Assembly (NCBI GenBank): GCA_045602025.1 | Contig: JAZSAT010000038.1 | Location: 1-64,000 of the forward strand | Length of the DNA stretch: 64,000 nt | Direction: 5' to 3' | DNA from: RGIG5579 sp045602025 | GTDB lineage: Bacteria > Bacillota > Clostridia > Oscillospirales > SIG627 | Shown: positions 16,737 to 25,161 of the stretch, piece after piece | Layout: each line of letters begins with the position of its first letter | Position numbering within the stretch: the stretch's first letter is position 1 | Made by a program: the position numbers and the translations under genes | The notes under the pieces: generated by a model | Database searches by the model: none | The model's input: only the letters and a program-made list of their open reading frames with translations | Told to the model about the DNA's origin: nothing

Positions 16737-16763
16737 TTAGCACTCTCTTTACTCGAGTGCTAA
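16737..16763. promoter_or_regulatory. CIRCE operator (HrcA binding site)
   Basis: A perfect TTAGCACTC-N9-GAGTGCTAA inverted repeat lies between the groES promoter and its start codon. This is the classical heat-shock operator bound by HrcA; hrcA itself is not in the window. Confidence 0.98.
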
Positions 16764-16776
16764 AACTTATAATTCT

Positions 16777-16804
16777 ATTATAGTCACGCCACAGTAAAAT
16801 TCAA
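16777..16804 (-). promoter_or_regulatory. Promoter of groES-groEL
   Basis: TTGAAT (16799-16804), 16 bases, TATAAT (16777-16782), directly upstream of CIRCE. Confidence 0.85.
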
Positions 16805-16842
16805 GCAATTCTTCCCATTGTTAACACTTTTTTCACATTTTA

Positions 16843-17577
16843 CTACAAGGTGATCGTGTCGTTTTCTTTTCGGTCCAAAAGCCCTGCTCTCAAAATCGCA
16901 CCGAAGATCTTCGCCTTGATATCGGGATTTTCTTTTTGCAAAACGCGAACAAGGCCCTTCACATCCTCCCGAGAGGTGTGCTTATCCGCAGGGCACCCCG
17001 AAGGACAAACAGGCATGGGGTTTTTATTGGTAAAATATACAAGCTCCTTTTCCTGTGCATAAAGGAAGGGGCGGATCACAGTGATCCCGGTTTTGGTCAG
17101 ATCGGTCACCGGCAGGAAGGTATCGATCCTTCCCGCGTAAAAGAGATTTAAAAGAAAAGTATCGATCAGATCGTCCTTATGGTGGGCAAGGGCAAGGTAG
17201 TCACAGCCCATCTCCTTTGCCGCATCACACAAAATACCCCGTTTCATCTTGGCACATAGGGAGCAAGGATTCTTCTCTTTTCTCACATCGAAAATGATCT
17301 TGCCAATCTCGGTTTTCACTACTTTATATTCTACACCGAGAGTCAAAACATAATCCGCAATGGGGGAAAAATCCGCATCGGGAAAGCCAAGGTCCACCGT
17401 CACCGCTTTCACTTCAAAGCCACTGGGGTGGAATTTTGAAAGGTGAGCAAGGGCAGTCACCAAAGCGAGGGAGTCCTTGCCGCCGGAAACGCCAACCGCC
17501 ACCTTGGCACCCTTGGGGATCATAGAAAAATCATCGATCGCCTTCCGTGTCAGTGACATCAATTTCTGCAGCGTCAT
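16843..17577 (-). CDS. TtcA-like tRNA thiolase / PP-loop ATPase
   Basis: A 244-residue protein of the adenine nucleotide alpha-hydrolase fold. The PP-loop SGGKDS is at residues 31-36. NPCSLCAKMKRG carries the CxxC pair that, with a later Cys (PVCPSGC), binds the Fe-S cluster in TtcA-type enzymes. TtcA makes 2-thiocytidine in tRNA; related Firmicute proteins may act on other tRNA positions. The start at 17577 has GGAAGGAGAGAG upstream and lies inside the last codons of the preceding YfhO gene (47-base overlap), so the two are co-expressed. A longer open frame exists but only as overlap with YfhO. Confidence 0.85.
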   Translation of the reverse strand: MTLQKLMSLTRKAIDDFSMIPKGAKVAVGVSGGKDSLALVTALAHLSKFHPSGFEVKAVTVDLGFPDADFSPIADYVLTLGVEYKVVKTEIGKIIFDVRKEKNPCSLCAKMKRGILCDAAKEMGCDYLALAHHKDDLIDTFLLNLFYAGRIDTFLPVTDLTKTGITVIRPFLYAQEKELVYFTNKNPMPVCPSGCPADKHTSREDVKGLVRVLQKENPDIKAKIFGAILRAGLLDRKENDTITL

Positions 17578-20398
17578 TTTCACTCTCTCCTTCCGGTAAG
17601 GATTCCGCACAGTCCAAGCTTTCTTCTTCCGAAAAAGCCTCTTCCGCCGCCTTCTCTTTGATCGGATAAACCTTATCAGGGAAAAGGAGGTGTCCCTTCT
17701 TCTCCCATACAAAAAGCCAAAGAAAAGCAAGAAGGGAGACTGCCGAGATCCACATTCCGCTGACATACCCCTTGGGAGAATAGGAAAATTCCACCGTGTG
17801 CTCCCCTGCGGAAAGATATACGCCCACAAAGGATCCCGCAAAAGGCTCAATCTCGGCATCCTTGCCATCCACCTTCAACTTCCAGTTGCCTTCTGTTTCC
17901 ATAGGAATGGAGGTGTAGAGGTAACCGTTCTTTTTAGCTTGAACGCTTGCCTTTACATAGGTGTCCTCAAAAACCTCGATCTCCATTTTTTCATCCTGAA
18001 GAATTTTTACTCCTTCTTCCCAAAGCTTCTGATTCAGCGCGCACACATGAATGGTAGCAAAGTCGGAAAATTCTTCTGCGCTCTCTTCCTGTATCACACC
18101 GCGGATCTGGAATTCTTCTTCTGCGTGGAAAAATCCTGCAGAGAAGAAATTGGGGTACTCGTCAATGCAGTGCCATCCGTTATTTACCTGCATATAGCTT
18201 GCAAGAGGGATGTCTGCATAAATATAGATCATATTGTTGTCGGGAGAGGTATAGGTGAAGCGAAGGACTCTTTCGGGTGTCTCATCGCCCGAGACCTCTT
18301 TTCCCGTAAATTCAAAGTATCCGTCCTCGCCGTTTTTTACCTCCAAATTCATATGGGTCGCTTCCGTAGGCTCCAGGGGGACCAAAAGATCTCCTTCCAG
18401 TCCTGTAATGGCAGAAAACAGTGCATTTTGCTTCTCATAAGGGGTCATACCGTCGTCAAAGTCAAATTTTCCGCCCTTTTCTTCGATCATAAAGCCCAGT
18501 CCCGCAAAATACCGGTTCTCATAAAGCGTCGTGATCACATCATTGGTGGCTGGAGAAATACAGGTAAGGCCTTGGTCGGTAAGCGTTCCGTTTTTGCTCA
18601 CAAGGTATTTTACTCCCATCATGGTATCGGCCAAGGGCGTTCCGTGAACATAAACAAAGCGGTTACTGCCCGGGTCTGCGGGCATTCCGAGGTGATACAA
18701 AAATTCCGAAACTCTGCAGTTGGCGGAAGACGCAAACTGGGAAATACCGTTATATCCGTAGAAGCAAGAATCATTAAGGCTTCGCCATTCGGTGGTCTCC
18801 AAACGGAAAAAGTCATTTTTTCCCTTCTCCTTGTTTTCCACGATCTCTACCATATCTTCCACTTCTTCCCCTTTTTGAAGGTCAAAGTATTCGGAGTAGC
18901 TGGAAACACCAACCGCCTGAGTACCCAGAAACGCGGAAAAGATCATTTCTACTGCAAGGACCCCGCAGACGCAAACGGAAAAGACTTTTTTCGGAATGAT
19001 CTTTACGGAAACGAGCACCGAAAGGATCAGGCACGCAGCAAAGACCGCCGTGGTTGCAAGGATCGCCACGGTATCGTAATACCCAACGGCACAAAAGATC
19101 ACAAGCACCGAGAAAAAGAGCATCCCTATCGCATCGATCGCATCAAAGGACCAGACCGCTTCCCGATAATAGTGATAAGCCATTACCACCACCGCAAAGG
19201 CGAAAAGAAATGCAAAACGATAGGGGATCATATTGGTAAAATGAAAGCCGTGCCAAAAATAATTGAGAACACTGAAATTCATCGAGAACAGGAGAAAAAC
19301 AATCACAAAAAACGCACAAAGCTTTTCCCGAAGATGAATATTCTTCGCCCAAAGAAACGCAAAGGCAAAAAGCGCGAGACAGGCGGCTGTTGTGATATTG
19401 GGTAGGCCGTCCATTACCGCAGGGGCATGAAAGGAAACCAGCGGTGCGATCAGATCCCGCACAGACTCATAAAAGGAGACATAAAGAGGAACCGCCTCAT
19501 CGGTGGTGGAAAAGGTATTGAAAAGGCCGTAAAAAGCAGGCAAAAGGATCACCGCGGATAATGCCGCGCCCCAAAGGCTTGCCAAAGCAAAGCGAAGTCC
19601 TTTGCGCAAAAGGTTCCCAAAGCGAACCTTATCCAGAATGCAAAGAATAAAGAATACCAGCACCGTGAACACGCAGCACATATATCCGATGTAGTAGTTA
19701 GAAAAAAGGCAAAGCGCCAGAGTGAAAATATAAAGAGAGCTCTTCCCTTCTCTGAAAAGCTTTACCGTGGCAAGACACAAAAGAGGGTAAATAGCAACGG
19801 AATCCAGCCACATGTTATTCCAGAAATACCCCATCATATAACTGCAAAGAGCATAGCCTAAGCCGAAAAAGGCGATGGACCAGGTGCTTTTTTGAAAGAT
19901 CTTCTTCAAAAACAGTGCCATAAAAAGTCCCGCAAGGCCGATGCGGATCACGGAAAAGAGCATAAACAACAGGCGAAAATCTCTCACAGGCACCAAAACA
20001 AGGAGCAGATTAAAGGGGCTTGAGCCGTAATAGGCCAGCATAGACAAAAAGTTTGTGCCCATCCCCATGGACCAATCGTACAAAAGGCTTGTGCCTTCGT
20101 GGAAATGATCCCAAAGCTTCATCACAAAAGGATAATACTGATGCCAGCCGTCGTAATTGATGATCTGGGAATCCCCGAAGGGATACACGCCCTCAAGTGC
20201 AAGACAAAGCGTAAAGATCAGCGCGGGCAAAAGAAAAGCAAGAACAAGAGGGAGCTTCCCTTCCCCCTTTTTCTCCAAAAAGGCAAAAAAGGGGCTTTGC
20301 TTTTTTTCGCAAGGCTCCGTGCTTTCTTGCAGTTTCTCTTCCGAAAGAGAAGGCTTTTCATTTAAAATTTCTTCTTCCAAAACCTGTTTTTCTTCCAT
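17531..20398 (-). CDS. YfhO-family membrane protein (GT-C type)
   Basis: A 955-residue protein with a cytosolic acidic N-terminus, about 13 membrane helices from residue 50 to 490, a large extracytoplasmic beta-rich domain (about 500-880) and one C-terminal helix, ending in an acidic tail. The loop YPFGDSQIINYDGWHQYYPF in the first third is typical of YfhO proteins. In Bacillus YfhO glycosylates lipoteichoic acid on the outer face together with GtcA- and CsbB-like proteins; a GtrA-containing glycosyltransferase is encoded at 45230 in this window. Expected role: transfer of a lipid-linked sugar to an envelope polymer. Confidence 0.9.
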   Translation of the reverse strand: MEEKQVLEEEILNEKPSLSEEKLQESTEPCEKKQSPFFAFLEKKGEGKLPLVLAFLLPALIFTLCLALEGVYPFGDSQIINYDGWHQYYPFVMKLWDHFHEGTSLLYDWSMGMGTNFLSMLAYYGSSPFNLLLVLVPVRDFRLLFMLFSVIRIGLAGLFMALFLKKIFQKSTWSIAFFGLGYALCSYMMGYFWNNMWLDSVAIYPLLCLATVKLFREGKSSLYIFTLALCLFSNYYIGYMCCVFTVLVFFILCILDKVRFGNLLRKGLRFALASLWGAALSAVILLPAFYGLFNTFSTTDEAVPLYVSFYESVRDLIAPLVSFHAPAVMDGLPNITTAACLALFAFAFLWAKNIHLREKLCAFFVIVFLLFSMNFSVLNYFWHGFHFTNMIPYRFAFLFAFAVVVMAYHYYREAVWSFDAIDAIGMLFFSVLVIFCAVGYYDTVAILATTAVFAACLILSVLVSVKIIPKKVFSVCVCGVLAVEMIFSAFLGTQAVGVSSYSEYFDLQKGEEVEDMVEIVENKEKGKNDFFRLETTEWRSLNDSCFYGYNGISQFASSANCRVSEFLYHLGMPADPGSNRFVYVHGTPLADTMMGVKYLVSKNGTLTDQGLTCISPATNDVITTLYENRYFAGLGFMIEEKGGKFDFDDGMTPYEKQNALFSAITGLEGDLLVPLEPTEATHMNLEVKNGEDGYFEFTGKEVSGDETPERVLRFTYTSPDNNMIYIYADIPLASYMQVNNGWHCIDEYPNFFSAGFFHAEEEFQIRGVIQEESAEEFSDFATIHVCALNQKLWEEGVKILQDEKMEIEVFEDTYVKASVQAKKNGYLYTSIPMETEGNWKLKVDGKDAEIEPFAGSFVGVYLSAGEHTVEFSYSPKGYVSGMWISAVSLLAFLWLFVWEKKGHLLFPDKVYPIKEKAAEEAFSEEESLDCAESLPEGESENDAAEIDVTDTEGDR

Positions 20399-20418
20399 AT
20401 AAAACCTTTCATAACAAG

Positions 20419-20446
20419 AAAAAGGAGGACTTCGCCTCCTTTTTGT
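20419..20446 (-). terminator. Terminator between LCP-like gene and YfhO gene
   Basis: The stem AAAAAGGAGG/CCTCCTTTTT has a 6-base loop. It lies past the LCP-like stop and before the YfhO start at 20398. Confidence 0.82.
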
Positions 20447-20448
20447 TT

Positions 20449-21387
20449 TTACTGATAGATCTCAAACATTGCTTTTGCCTTGGGAGTACTGATGGCGTAG
20501 TAATTCCCGCTGGCTGCGCCGGGGATCTTGGTATAATTTTGCTTATAGGTAGAGAAATTGAAGATCACCTTGCCGAATTCGTTCAGGTCTTCCGCTTCAA
20601 AATCCGTTTTGCAATTATAATACATATTGTTGTAGATAGCAGGGGCACGGGAAAGATGATCGGGGATCAGAAAGCTTGTGCAAAACGCCTTGAAAAACTT
20701 CATCTGGGTATCTTCCTTGGAGCCCTTACCGCCGGAATAGCCGTTAAAGCTCAAAAGCTGAACCGCCTGATCTCCGTTCAGCGTCTGCTGTCCGGCCTTC
20801 AGATCGATCTTCATGTTGTGCGCTTCGTCAAAGGACTGCATATCCTGAGGAACCGAATAGGAAATTCCGCCCCAAAGATCAACCATATTGGCAATGGCAG
20901 AGGTTGGCATAGTTATGTAATAATCTGGTATCAGGCCCACCTCTGTCTGAACGAATTCCTTATAAAAATTCGCACTGCGGGAGGTGTAAAGATCACCCAG
21001 AAAACGCTTGTTTCCACCGTCATTTACCATTGTGTTGGATGGGATCTGCGCGGCAGTCACCTGCTTTTGGGTATCATTGAAGCCAAGCAAAAAGATGGAA
21101 TCCACCTTTTCCTTTTTATAATCCAGGCCAAGGATCAGAAAGGTAACGGTAATATCCTCCGTTGTTTCCTTTTCGACTTCTCCGACAGCTTCCGGAGTTT
21201 CCGGTTCTTCTTTTTGTACAGGCTCTGATGTCTCCACCTGCTCGGGAGCCTCTTCGTCAGAACCGATCTTTGTCACAACATCCTTCATCAGGCCTTCTGC
21301 CGCCTGGATCAAAAATACCGCTACAATAGCAAAAACTACAATTGCTAAAACAAGGGTCAAAAGATAATCCCGTAAAGACCGTTTCAT
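20449..21387 (-). CDS. LytR-CpsA-Psr (LCP) family protein with degenerate active site
   Basis: A 312-residue protein with one N-terminal membrane helix (about 9-31), an acidic Glu/Pro linker (about 45-80) and an extracytoplasmic LCP domain. The fold is recognisable from VDSIFLLGF, NMVDLWGGISYSVP and LKAGQQTLNGDQAVQLL. The residues that bind polyprenyl pyrophosphate are lost: RSDT reads KVDS, SIPRDT reads QIPSNT, and the later Arg positions (YVRYRH, DxGRxxRQ) read LLSFNGY and SKEDTQMK. It is therefore probably not an active polymer ligase of the usual kind. Own promoter; AGGAGGAAGGT precedes the ATG. Confidence 0.82.
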   Translation of the reverse strand: MKRSLRDYLLTLVLAIVVFAIVAVFLIQAAEGLMKDVVTKIGSDEEAPEQVETSEPVQKEEPETPEAVGEVEKETTEDITVTFLILGLDYKKEKVDSIFLLGFNDTQKQVTAAQIPSNTMVNDGGNKRFLGDLYTSRSANFYKEFVQTEVGLIPDYYITMPTSAIANMVDLWGGISYSVPQDMQSFDEAHNMKIDLKAGQQTLNGDQAVQLLSFNGYSGGKGSKEDTQMKFFKAFCTSFLIPDHLSRAPAIYNNMYYNCKTDFEAEDLNEFGKVIFNFSTYKQNYTKIPGAASGNYYAISTPKAKAMFEIYQ

Positions 21388-21420
21388 ACCTTCCTCCTAT
21401 TTTAATAAAAAACCACTGTT

Positions 21421-21449
21421 ATTATACAACAGCTATCCGCGGAATGCAA
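21421..21449 (-). promoter_or_regulatory. Promoter of the LCP-like gene
   Basis: TTGCAT (21444-21449), 17 bases, TATAAT (21421-21426) on the minus strand. Confidence 0.75.
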
Positions 21450-21465
21450 GGGATTTACACAAAAA

Positions 21466-22281
21466 TCAAAGGTCTTTCCGATAGGTCAGAACACCGAAAT
21501 CCGTTTCCACACAAATCCGGGAAAGAGCCTGAAGCTTTGCCATATCCTCTCTGGAGGTTTTATGGGCAAAGGGTGTCATTCCGAAAAGTGCCGAAATATC
21601 TTCCCCGCAGGATAAAAGGATCTCCTTTTGCACCCGTCGAGAGGATACCCTTATGAGACCATTTGTGATCTCTGCCACCTTTTCATTTAATTTCGGCACA
21701 TCATACACCGCTTTTTTTAAAGAAAACAGATGCTCAGGCATCGGAACCGCACAGATCAGATGCCCCCCCGGCTTTAACACGCGCAAAAACTCTTCTCCCG
21801 CAAAGGGAGAAAACACCGATAGGATCACATCTGCAGACGCATCTTTAAAGGGGATTTTATAACAGGAACCAACAAAGCAAATTCCTTTGTTTCCGATCTT
21901 TTTCGCAGTGAGCCTTGCCGCATCCTTTGCAATATCAAAGGCATAAAGGGAGACTTCTTTTCCTTCCTTTTCCAAACGCTCTGCGACGGCTGCGGTATAG
22001 TACCCTTCTCCACAGCCCGCATCCATAAAAACGCCCTTTTCGGGAAAGCAAGACAAAATCTCCTCCTCCAGGGCCGTCAGCAGATGGCTGTAGTAGCCCT
22101 TTTCCAAAAAGGACCTTCTTGCAAGAAGCATTTTTTTGTCATCTCCGTGGCCTTTTGAGGAGGAAGAAAGCAGAAGGTTAAAATATCCTTCTTTTGCCCG
22201 ATCAAAATGGTGTCCTTTTTCGCAAAAAGCCTCTTTTTCCCGAATCTGAAGCGGCATCGAGCAAACAGGACAGGTCAGCAT
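21466..22281 (-). CDS. rlmA: 23S rRNA (guanine-N1)-methyltransferase, RlmA type
   Basis: A 271-residue SAM-dependent methyltransferase. The N-terminal zinc finger (CPVCSMPL ... CEKGHHFDRAKEGYFNLL) and the following GDDKKMLLARRSFL are diagnostic of the RlmA family, which methylates G745 or G748 in helix 35 of 23S rRNA. The SAM site is MDAGCGEGYYTAAV. The Clostridial member can affect macrolide sensitivity in relatives, which is not shown here. The start overlaps the stop of the upstream gamma-carbonic anhydrase gene by 7 bases. Confidence 0.93.
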   Translation of the reverse strand: MLTCPVCSMPLQIREKEAFCEKGHHFDRAKEGYFNLLLSSSSKGHGDDKKMLLARRSFLEKGYYSHLLTALEEEILSCFPEKGVFMDAGCGEGYYTAAVAERLEKEGKEVSLYAFDIAKDAARLTAKKIGNKGICFVGSCYKIPFKDASADVILSVFSPFAGEEFLRVLKPGGHLICAVPMPEHLFSLKKAVYDVPKLNEKVAEITNGLIRVSSRRVQKEILLSCGEDISALFGMTPFAHKTSREDMAKLQALSRICVETDFGVLTYRKDL

Positions 22282-22784
22282 TCTTCCATATACTCCTTGC
22301 CAAGCTCAACATACATTTCGGCATTTTTTACAATGCCCTCCACGCCCTTTTCATCCAAGGTGCGCACTACCTTGCCGGGAACACCCACACAAAGAGAAAA
22401 ATCCGGGATCACTTGCCCTTCCTTTACCAGAGCTCCCGCACCGATCAGACAGCCTTTTCCGATCACGGCACCGTTTAACACGCAAGCGCCCATGCCGATC
22501 ATGGTGTCATCCCCTACCGTACAGCCGTGAACAATGGCATTGTGGCCAATGGTCACCCTGTTTCCAACTACTACGGGGAAATCCTTTGCGGTGTGAAGAG
22601 TAGCATTGTCCTGAACATTGCTTCCTTCTCCCACGGTAATACTTCCTTCATCGGCGCGAAGTACCGCACTGTACCAAATATTTGCCTGATCCTTCAGGGT
22701 CACATCGCCAATCAGAACAGCGTTTTCCGCAACAAATACTTCCTTTCCGATCACAGGCTTTTTTCCTTTGTAAGAACGAATCAT
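22275..22784 (-). CDS. Gamma-carbonic anhydrase family protein
   Basis: A 169-residue left-handed beta-helix protein of hexapeptide repeats. Metal-binding His residues are in DNATLHTAKD, VTIGHNAIVHGC and so match the gamma-carbonic anhydrase (YrdA/CaiE/PaaY) pattern. Family members bind Zn or Fe, and only some have proven carbonic anhydrase activity. It is the first gene of a two-gene operon with rlmA; AGAAAGGAATAACT precedes the ATG. Confidence 0.92.
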   Translation of the reverse strand: MIRSYKGKKPVIGKEVFVAENAVLIGDVTLKDQANIWYSAVLRADEGSITVGEGSNVQDNATLHTAKDFPVVVGNRVTIGHNAIVHGCTVGDDTMIGMGACVLNGAVIGKGCLIGAGALVKEGQVIPDFSLCVGVPGKVVRTLDEKGVEGIVKNAEMYVELGKEYMEEC

Positions 22785-22809
22785 AGTTATTCCTTTCTGT
22801 CATATAGAT

Positions 22810-22840
22810 ATAAAATCAGTGGCGCTGAAAACGCCACTGG
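22810..22840 (-). terminator. Terminator of the cpsC-cpsD-cpsB operon
   Basis: The stem CAGTGGCG/CGCCACTG has a 7-base loop and T-rich tail, directly after the CpsB-like stop at 22841. Confidence 0.82.
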
Positions 22841-23548
22841 TTATTTTTTGTCTGGAAATATCATTTCCTCTGCTTTTTTGGCAATCACAGATAAAAGCTC
22901 CGGTCTTTTCTTCTCCCAAAAGGCCATTTTTTTATCTCTTTTCTCCGGCGGGATCACCCAGTGGTGAACATCCTCACCGAGAAAATGGATCAGCCCTTTG
23001 TCCGCAAGATAAAGCGCACGGTAGCGGGAAAAGGTGTCAAGGAAGGAGGAAAGATTCACCTGAAACAAGCACCCCATATCCCGAAGGTACGAAAGACATT
23101 TTTCATCTTTCCACAAAAAGGGATAACGGTCAATATGTGCCAGGATCGGTGTGATCTCATGCTCTTCCGTTAATCTATGGATACGAATACGAAGAGAATT
23201 TGTAAAGCTGTCAGCATATTCGGGCTCTGTAAGCATAAAGCTCGTTCCCTGATAGCAAAGACGGTGAAGATCTGTACTGTTAAAAAGAGTTCCTGTTAAA
23301 TAGACCTCAGCTCCAAGGGTACAGGTGATCCCTTTGATTTCCGGAACTGAGAGAATTTCACGATACGCTTTTTCTCTTTTTGCAAGAAAATCCTCGACGG
23401 TTTTTTGATCGGGGTAAAAATGCGGAGTAAAAGCAAGGTGGGTCACCCCACCTGATGACAACTCCGAAAGGCATTGTCTTGCTTGTTCTAAATCACGGGG
23501 ACCGTCATCGATCCCGTGAAGAATATGTGAATGAATGTCCGCAAACAT
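22841..23548 (-). CDS. Tyrosine-protein phosphatase, CpsB/YwqE type
   Basis: A 235-residue PHP-fold manganese phosphatase. DIHSHILHGIDDGP at the N-terminus is the signature of CpsB/YwqE; TPHFYP, GAEVYL, LAHIDRYP and EDVHHW supply further metal ligands. It removes phosphate from the tyrosine cluster of the partner kinase encoded directly upstream (3-base gap) and so controls polysaccharide chain export. Last gene of the operon cpsC-cpsD-cpsB. Confidence 0.95.
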   Translation of the reverse strand: MFADIHSHILHGIDDGPRDLEQARQCLSELSSGGVTHLAFTPHFYPDQKTVEDFLAKREKAYREILSVPEIKGITCTLGAEVYLTGTLFNSTDLHRLCYQGTSFMLTEPEYADSFTNSLRIRIHRLTEEHEITPILAHIDRYPFLWKDEKCLSYLRDMGCLFQVNLSSFLDTFSRYRALYLADKGLIHFLGEDVHHWVIPPEKRDKKMAFWEKKRPELLSVIAKKAEEMIFPDKK

Positions 23549-23551
23549 AGA

Positions 23552-24301
23552 TTATTCTGCAAGAGTATCCTTTTCAGAAGCCTCCGCCTGTTCCTTCTGC
23601 CCGTAACCGTAGCCGTAACCGTAACGGCCGCCATATCCTTTTCCGTAAAGCTTTTTCTCTTTCTGAACACCGTTGGCAATAGCACCCAAAATCTTACCGC
23701 CGACAAATTCCAGCTGGCTGATCGCGTGCTGAACCTCTTTGCGGTCTGTGTACTGAGGACGGATCACCATAACGATGCCGTCTACAAGAGGCACAAGGGA
23801 CAGTGCATCCGAAACAGGATTTACAGGAGGTGTATCCAAAATGATATAGTCGTAGTCCTTCTTAAAGGACTGGATCAGATTGGCAAGGCTTTCACTTGCA
23901 ACCATTTCCGAAGGATTGGGGGAGATGGTACCTGCACAGATCACATCAAGGCCGGGATAAACATTCTTGTAAAGAACCTCCTCCAGCTTGCTGAATCCGC
24001 TGAGAAGATTGGTAAGACCGACAGAACCGGGCTTCTTGAATTTTCTGTGGATACGGGGGCTGCGCAGATCCAGGTCCATCAAAAGCACTCTCTTATTGCT
24101 TTTTGCGATAGACAATGCAACATTGGCAGAGGATGTGGTCTTACCTTCGCCCTGAATGGAGCTGGTAAACATGATCACCTTACACTCTGCTTTTGCCAGA
24201 GAAAACATCAGATTGGTTCGGATGGTGTGATAAGCTTCTTTGGCTGCAAACATTCTTCCGTCGTTTGTAGCACCGTAGCCGTAATAATGATTGTTTTTCA
24301 T
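23552..24301 (-). CDS. Bacterial tyrosine kinase, CpsD/CapB type
   Basis: A 249-residue BY-kinase. Walker A SSIQGEGKTT is at residues 47-56, Walker A' LLMDLDLRSP at 73-82 and Walker B IILDTPPV in the middle. Near the C-terminus six tyrosines alternate with glycine (GKGYGGRYGYGYGYG), the autophosphorylation cluster. It depends on the membrane activator CpsC encoded upstream, whose stop overlaps its ATG by 4 bases. The trio regulates capsule or exopolysaccharide assembly, but no glycosyltransferase or polymerase gene is adjacent. Confidence 0.95.
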   Translation of the reverse strand: MKNNHYYGYGATNDGRMFAAKEAYHTIRTNLMFSLAKAECKVIMFTSSIQGEGKTTSSANVALSIAKSNKRVLLMDLDLRSPRIHRKFKKPGSVGLTNLLSGFSKLEEVLYKNVYPGLDVICAGTISPNPSEMVASESLANLIQSFKKDYDYIILDTPPVNPVSDALSLVPLVDGIVMVIRPQYTDRKEVQHAISQLEFVGGKILGAIANGVQKEKKLYGKGYGGRYGYGYGYGQKEQAEASEKDTLAE

Positions 24302-25014
24302 TTCTTTTCTCCCTTCTTTCCGGTTTCGGAAAAATCAGGCACAATGCCAAATACGGGAATTTTGAAAAGCTCGGTGATCTCATCGGGCCCTTTGATGCGG
24401 TTGTCGAATATCTCCTTGAGCACCACAATGGCTGCAGCAAGAATGAAGCCTACGATCGCACCCAAAACAGCGCTCTTTGCGGCACCGGCACCAACAGGTG
24501 CCGTGGGCATGGTAGGATTTTCAATGACCTCCAAAGCTCCCACATCGGAAAAGCTGGAAACTCTCTCTGCACCCATTTTCGCAACAGAAAGGGCAACCTG
24601 ATATGCCTTATCGGGATCGGGTGCCGTTACCGTTACAAAGAAAGAAGAAGTCTCTTCCACAACGGCAGAAAAGGAAAGAAGAGAAGCGATCTCGTTGGGC
24701 GAGATCTCCATATTTGCATTGGTCAAAAGGTCCTTAGACACCATTTCGTAAAATTCATGAACATTCAAAAATTCTACATACTGAGGAGCCACGGACTGCC
24801 CCAAGGTCGGAACCGATTCGATTCCGCTTGCGTAAAACTTTACACTGGTAGCATATTCGGGGTTTACAAAGTATTTGTTGTAGAAAAACGAGCCTGCACC
24901 GAATAGAATTGCAATCACCAAAATAAAGGCAATTCCTTTTACAATCCAATCCCAAAGATTTTTTAATGTAATCTCAACTGTTGTATTTTCCAATGTTTTT
25001 TCCTTTCTCATCAT
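24298..25014 (-). CDS. Wzz/CpsC-type polysaccharide co-polymerase and kinase activator
   Basis: A 238-residue protein with two membrane helices (about residues 25-47 and 185-207) that bracket an extracytoplasmic domain, as in Wzz-type chain-length regulators. The region GALEVIENPTMPTAPVGA before the second helix is the typical Pro-rich motif. It activates the BY-kinase encoded next. The start is ambiguous: ATGATG at 25014 has no ribosome site, whereas a TTG 21 bases downstream is preceded by AGAAAGGAAAAAACA and would give a protein beginning with ENTTVEI. Confidence 0.9.
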   Translation of the reverse strand: MMRKEKTLENTTVEITLKNLWDWIVKGIAFILVIAILFGAGSFFYNKYFVNPEYATSVKFYASGIESVPTLGQSVAPQYVEFLNVHEFYEMVSKDLLTNANMEISPNEIASLLSFSAVVEETSSFFVTVTAPDPDKAYQVALSVAKMGAERVSSFSDVGALEVIENPTMPTAPVGAGAAKSAVLGAIVGFILAAAIVVLKEIFDNRIKGPDEITELFKIPVFGIVPDFSETGKKGEKK

Positions 25015-25070
25015 AACCGGGTATAAGCCTGAATTATTTTGATAAAATGTTCAAAAAAGGAATTTTTTTC

Positions 25071-25085
25071 GGTGTATAATACACC
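25071..25085. promoter_or_regulatory. Palindrome in the cps operon leader
   Basis: The perfect 15-base inverted repeat GGTGTAT A ATACACC lies about 15-30 bases downstream of the predicted transcription start of the cps operon. Its position fits a repressor operator; no regulator gene for it is identified. Confidence 0.5.
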
Positions 25086-25105
25086 ACTATATAAACCTTT
25101 TTACA

Positions 25106-25134
25106 ATTATAACACCTGTTTCGAAAAAAAGCAA
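25106..25134 (-). promoter_or_regulatory. Promoter of the cpsC-cpsD-cpsB operon
   Basis: TTGCTT (25129-25134), 17 bases, TATAAT (25106-25111) on the minus strand. Confidence 0.75.
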
Positions 25135-25161
25135 GTTTTTTTCCGGAATCAATCCGCTGAC

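Noticed and set aside
17690..19405. A 571-codon open frame opposite the YfhO gene
   Set aside because: It is antisense to a well-supported membrane protein gene with no ribosome site or domain.
23590..23650. Short repeats in the GYGYG-coding region as a CRISPR or microsatellite
   Set aside because: They encode the tyrosine cluster of the CpsD kinase, a known feature of the family.
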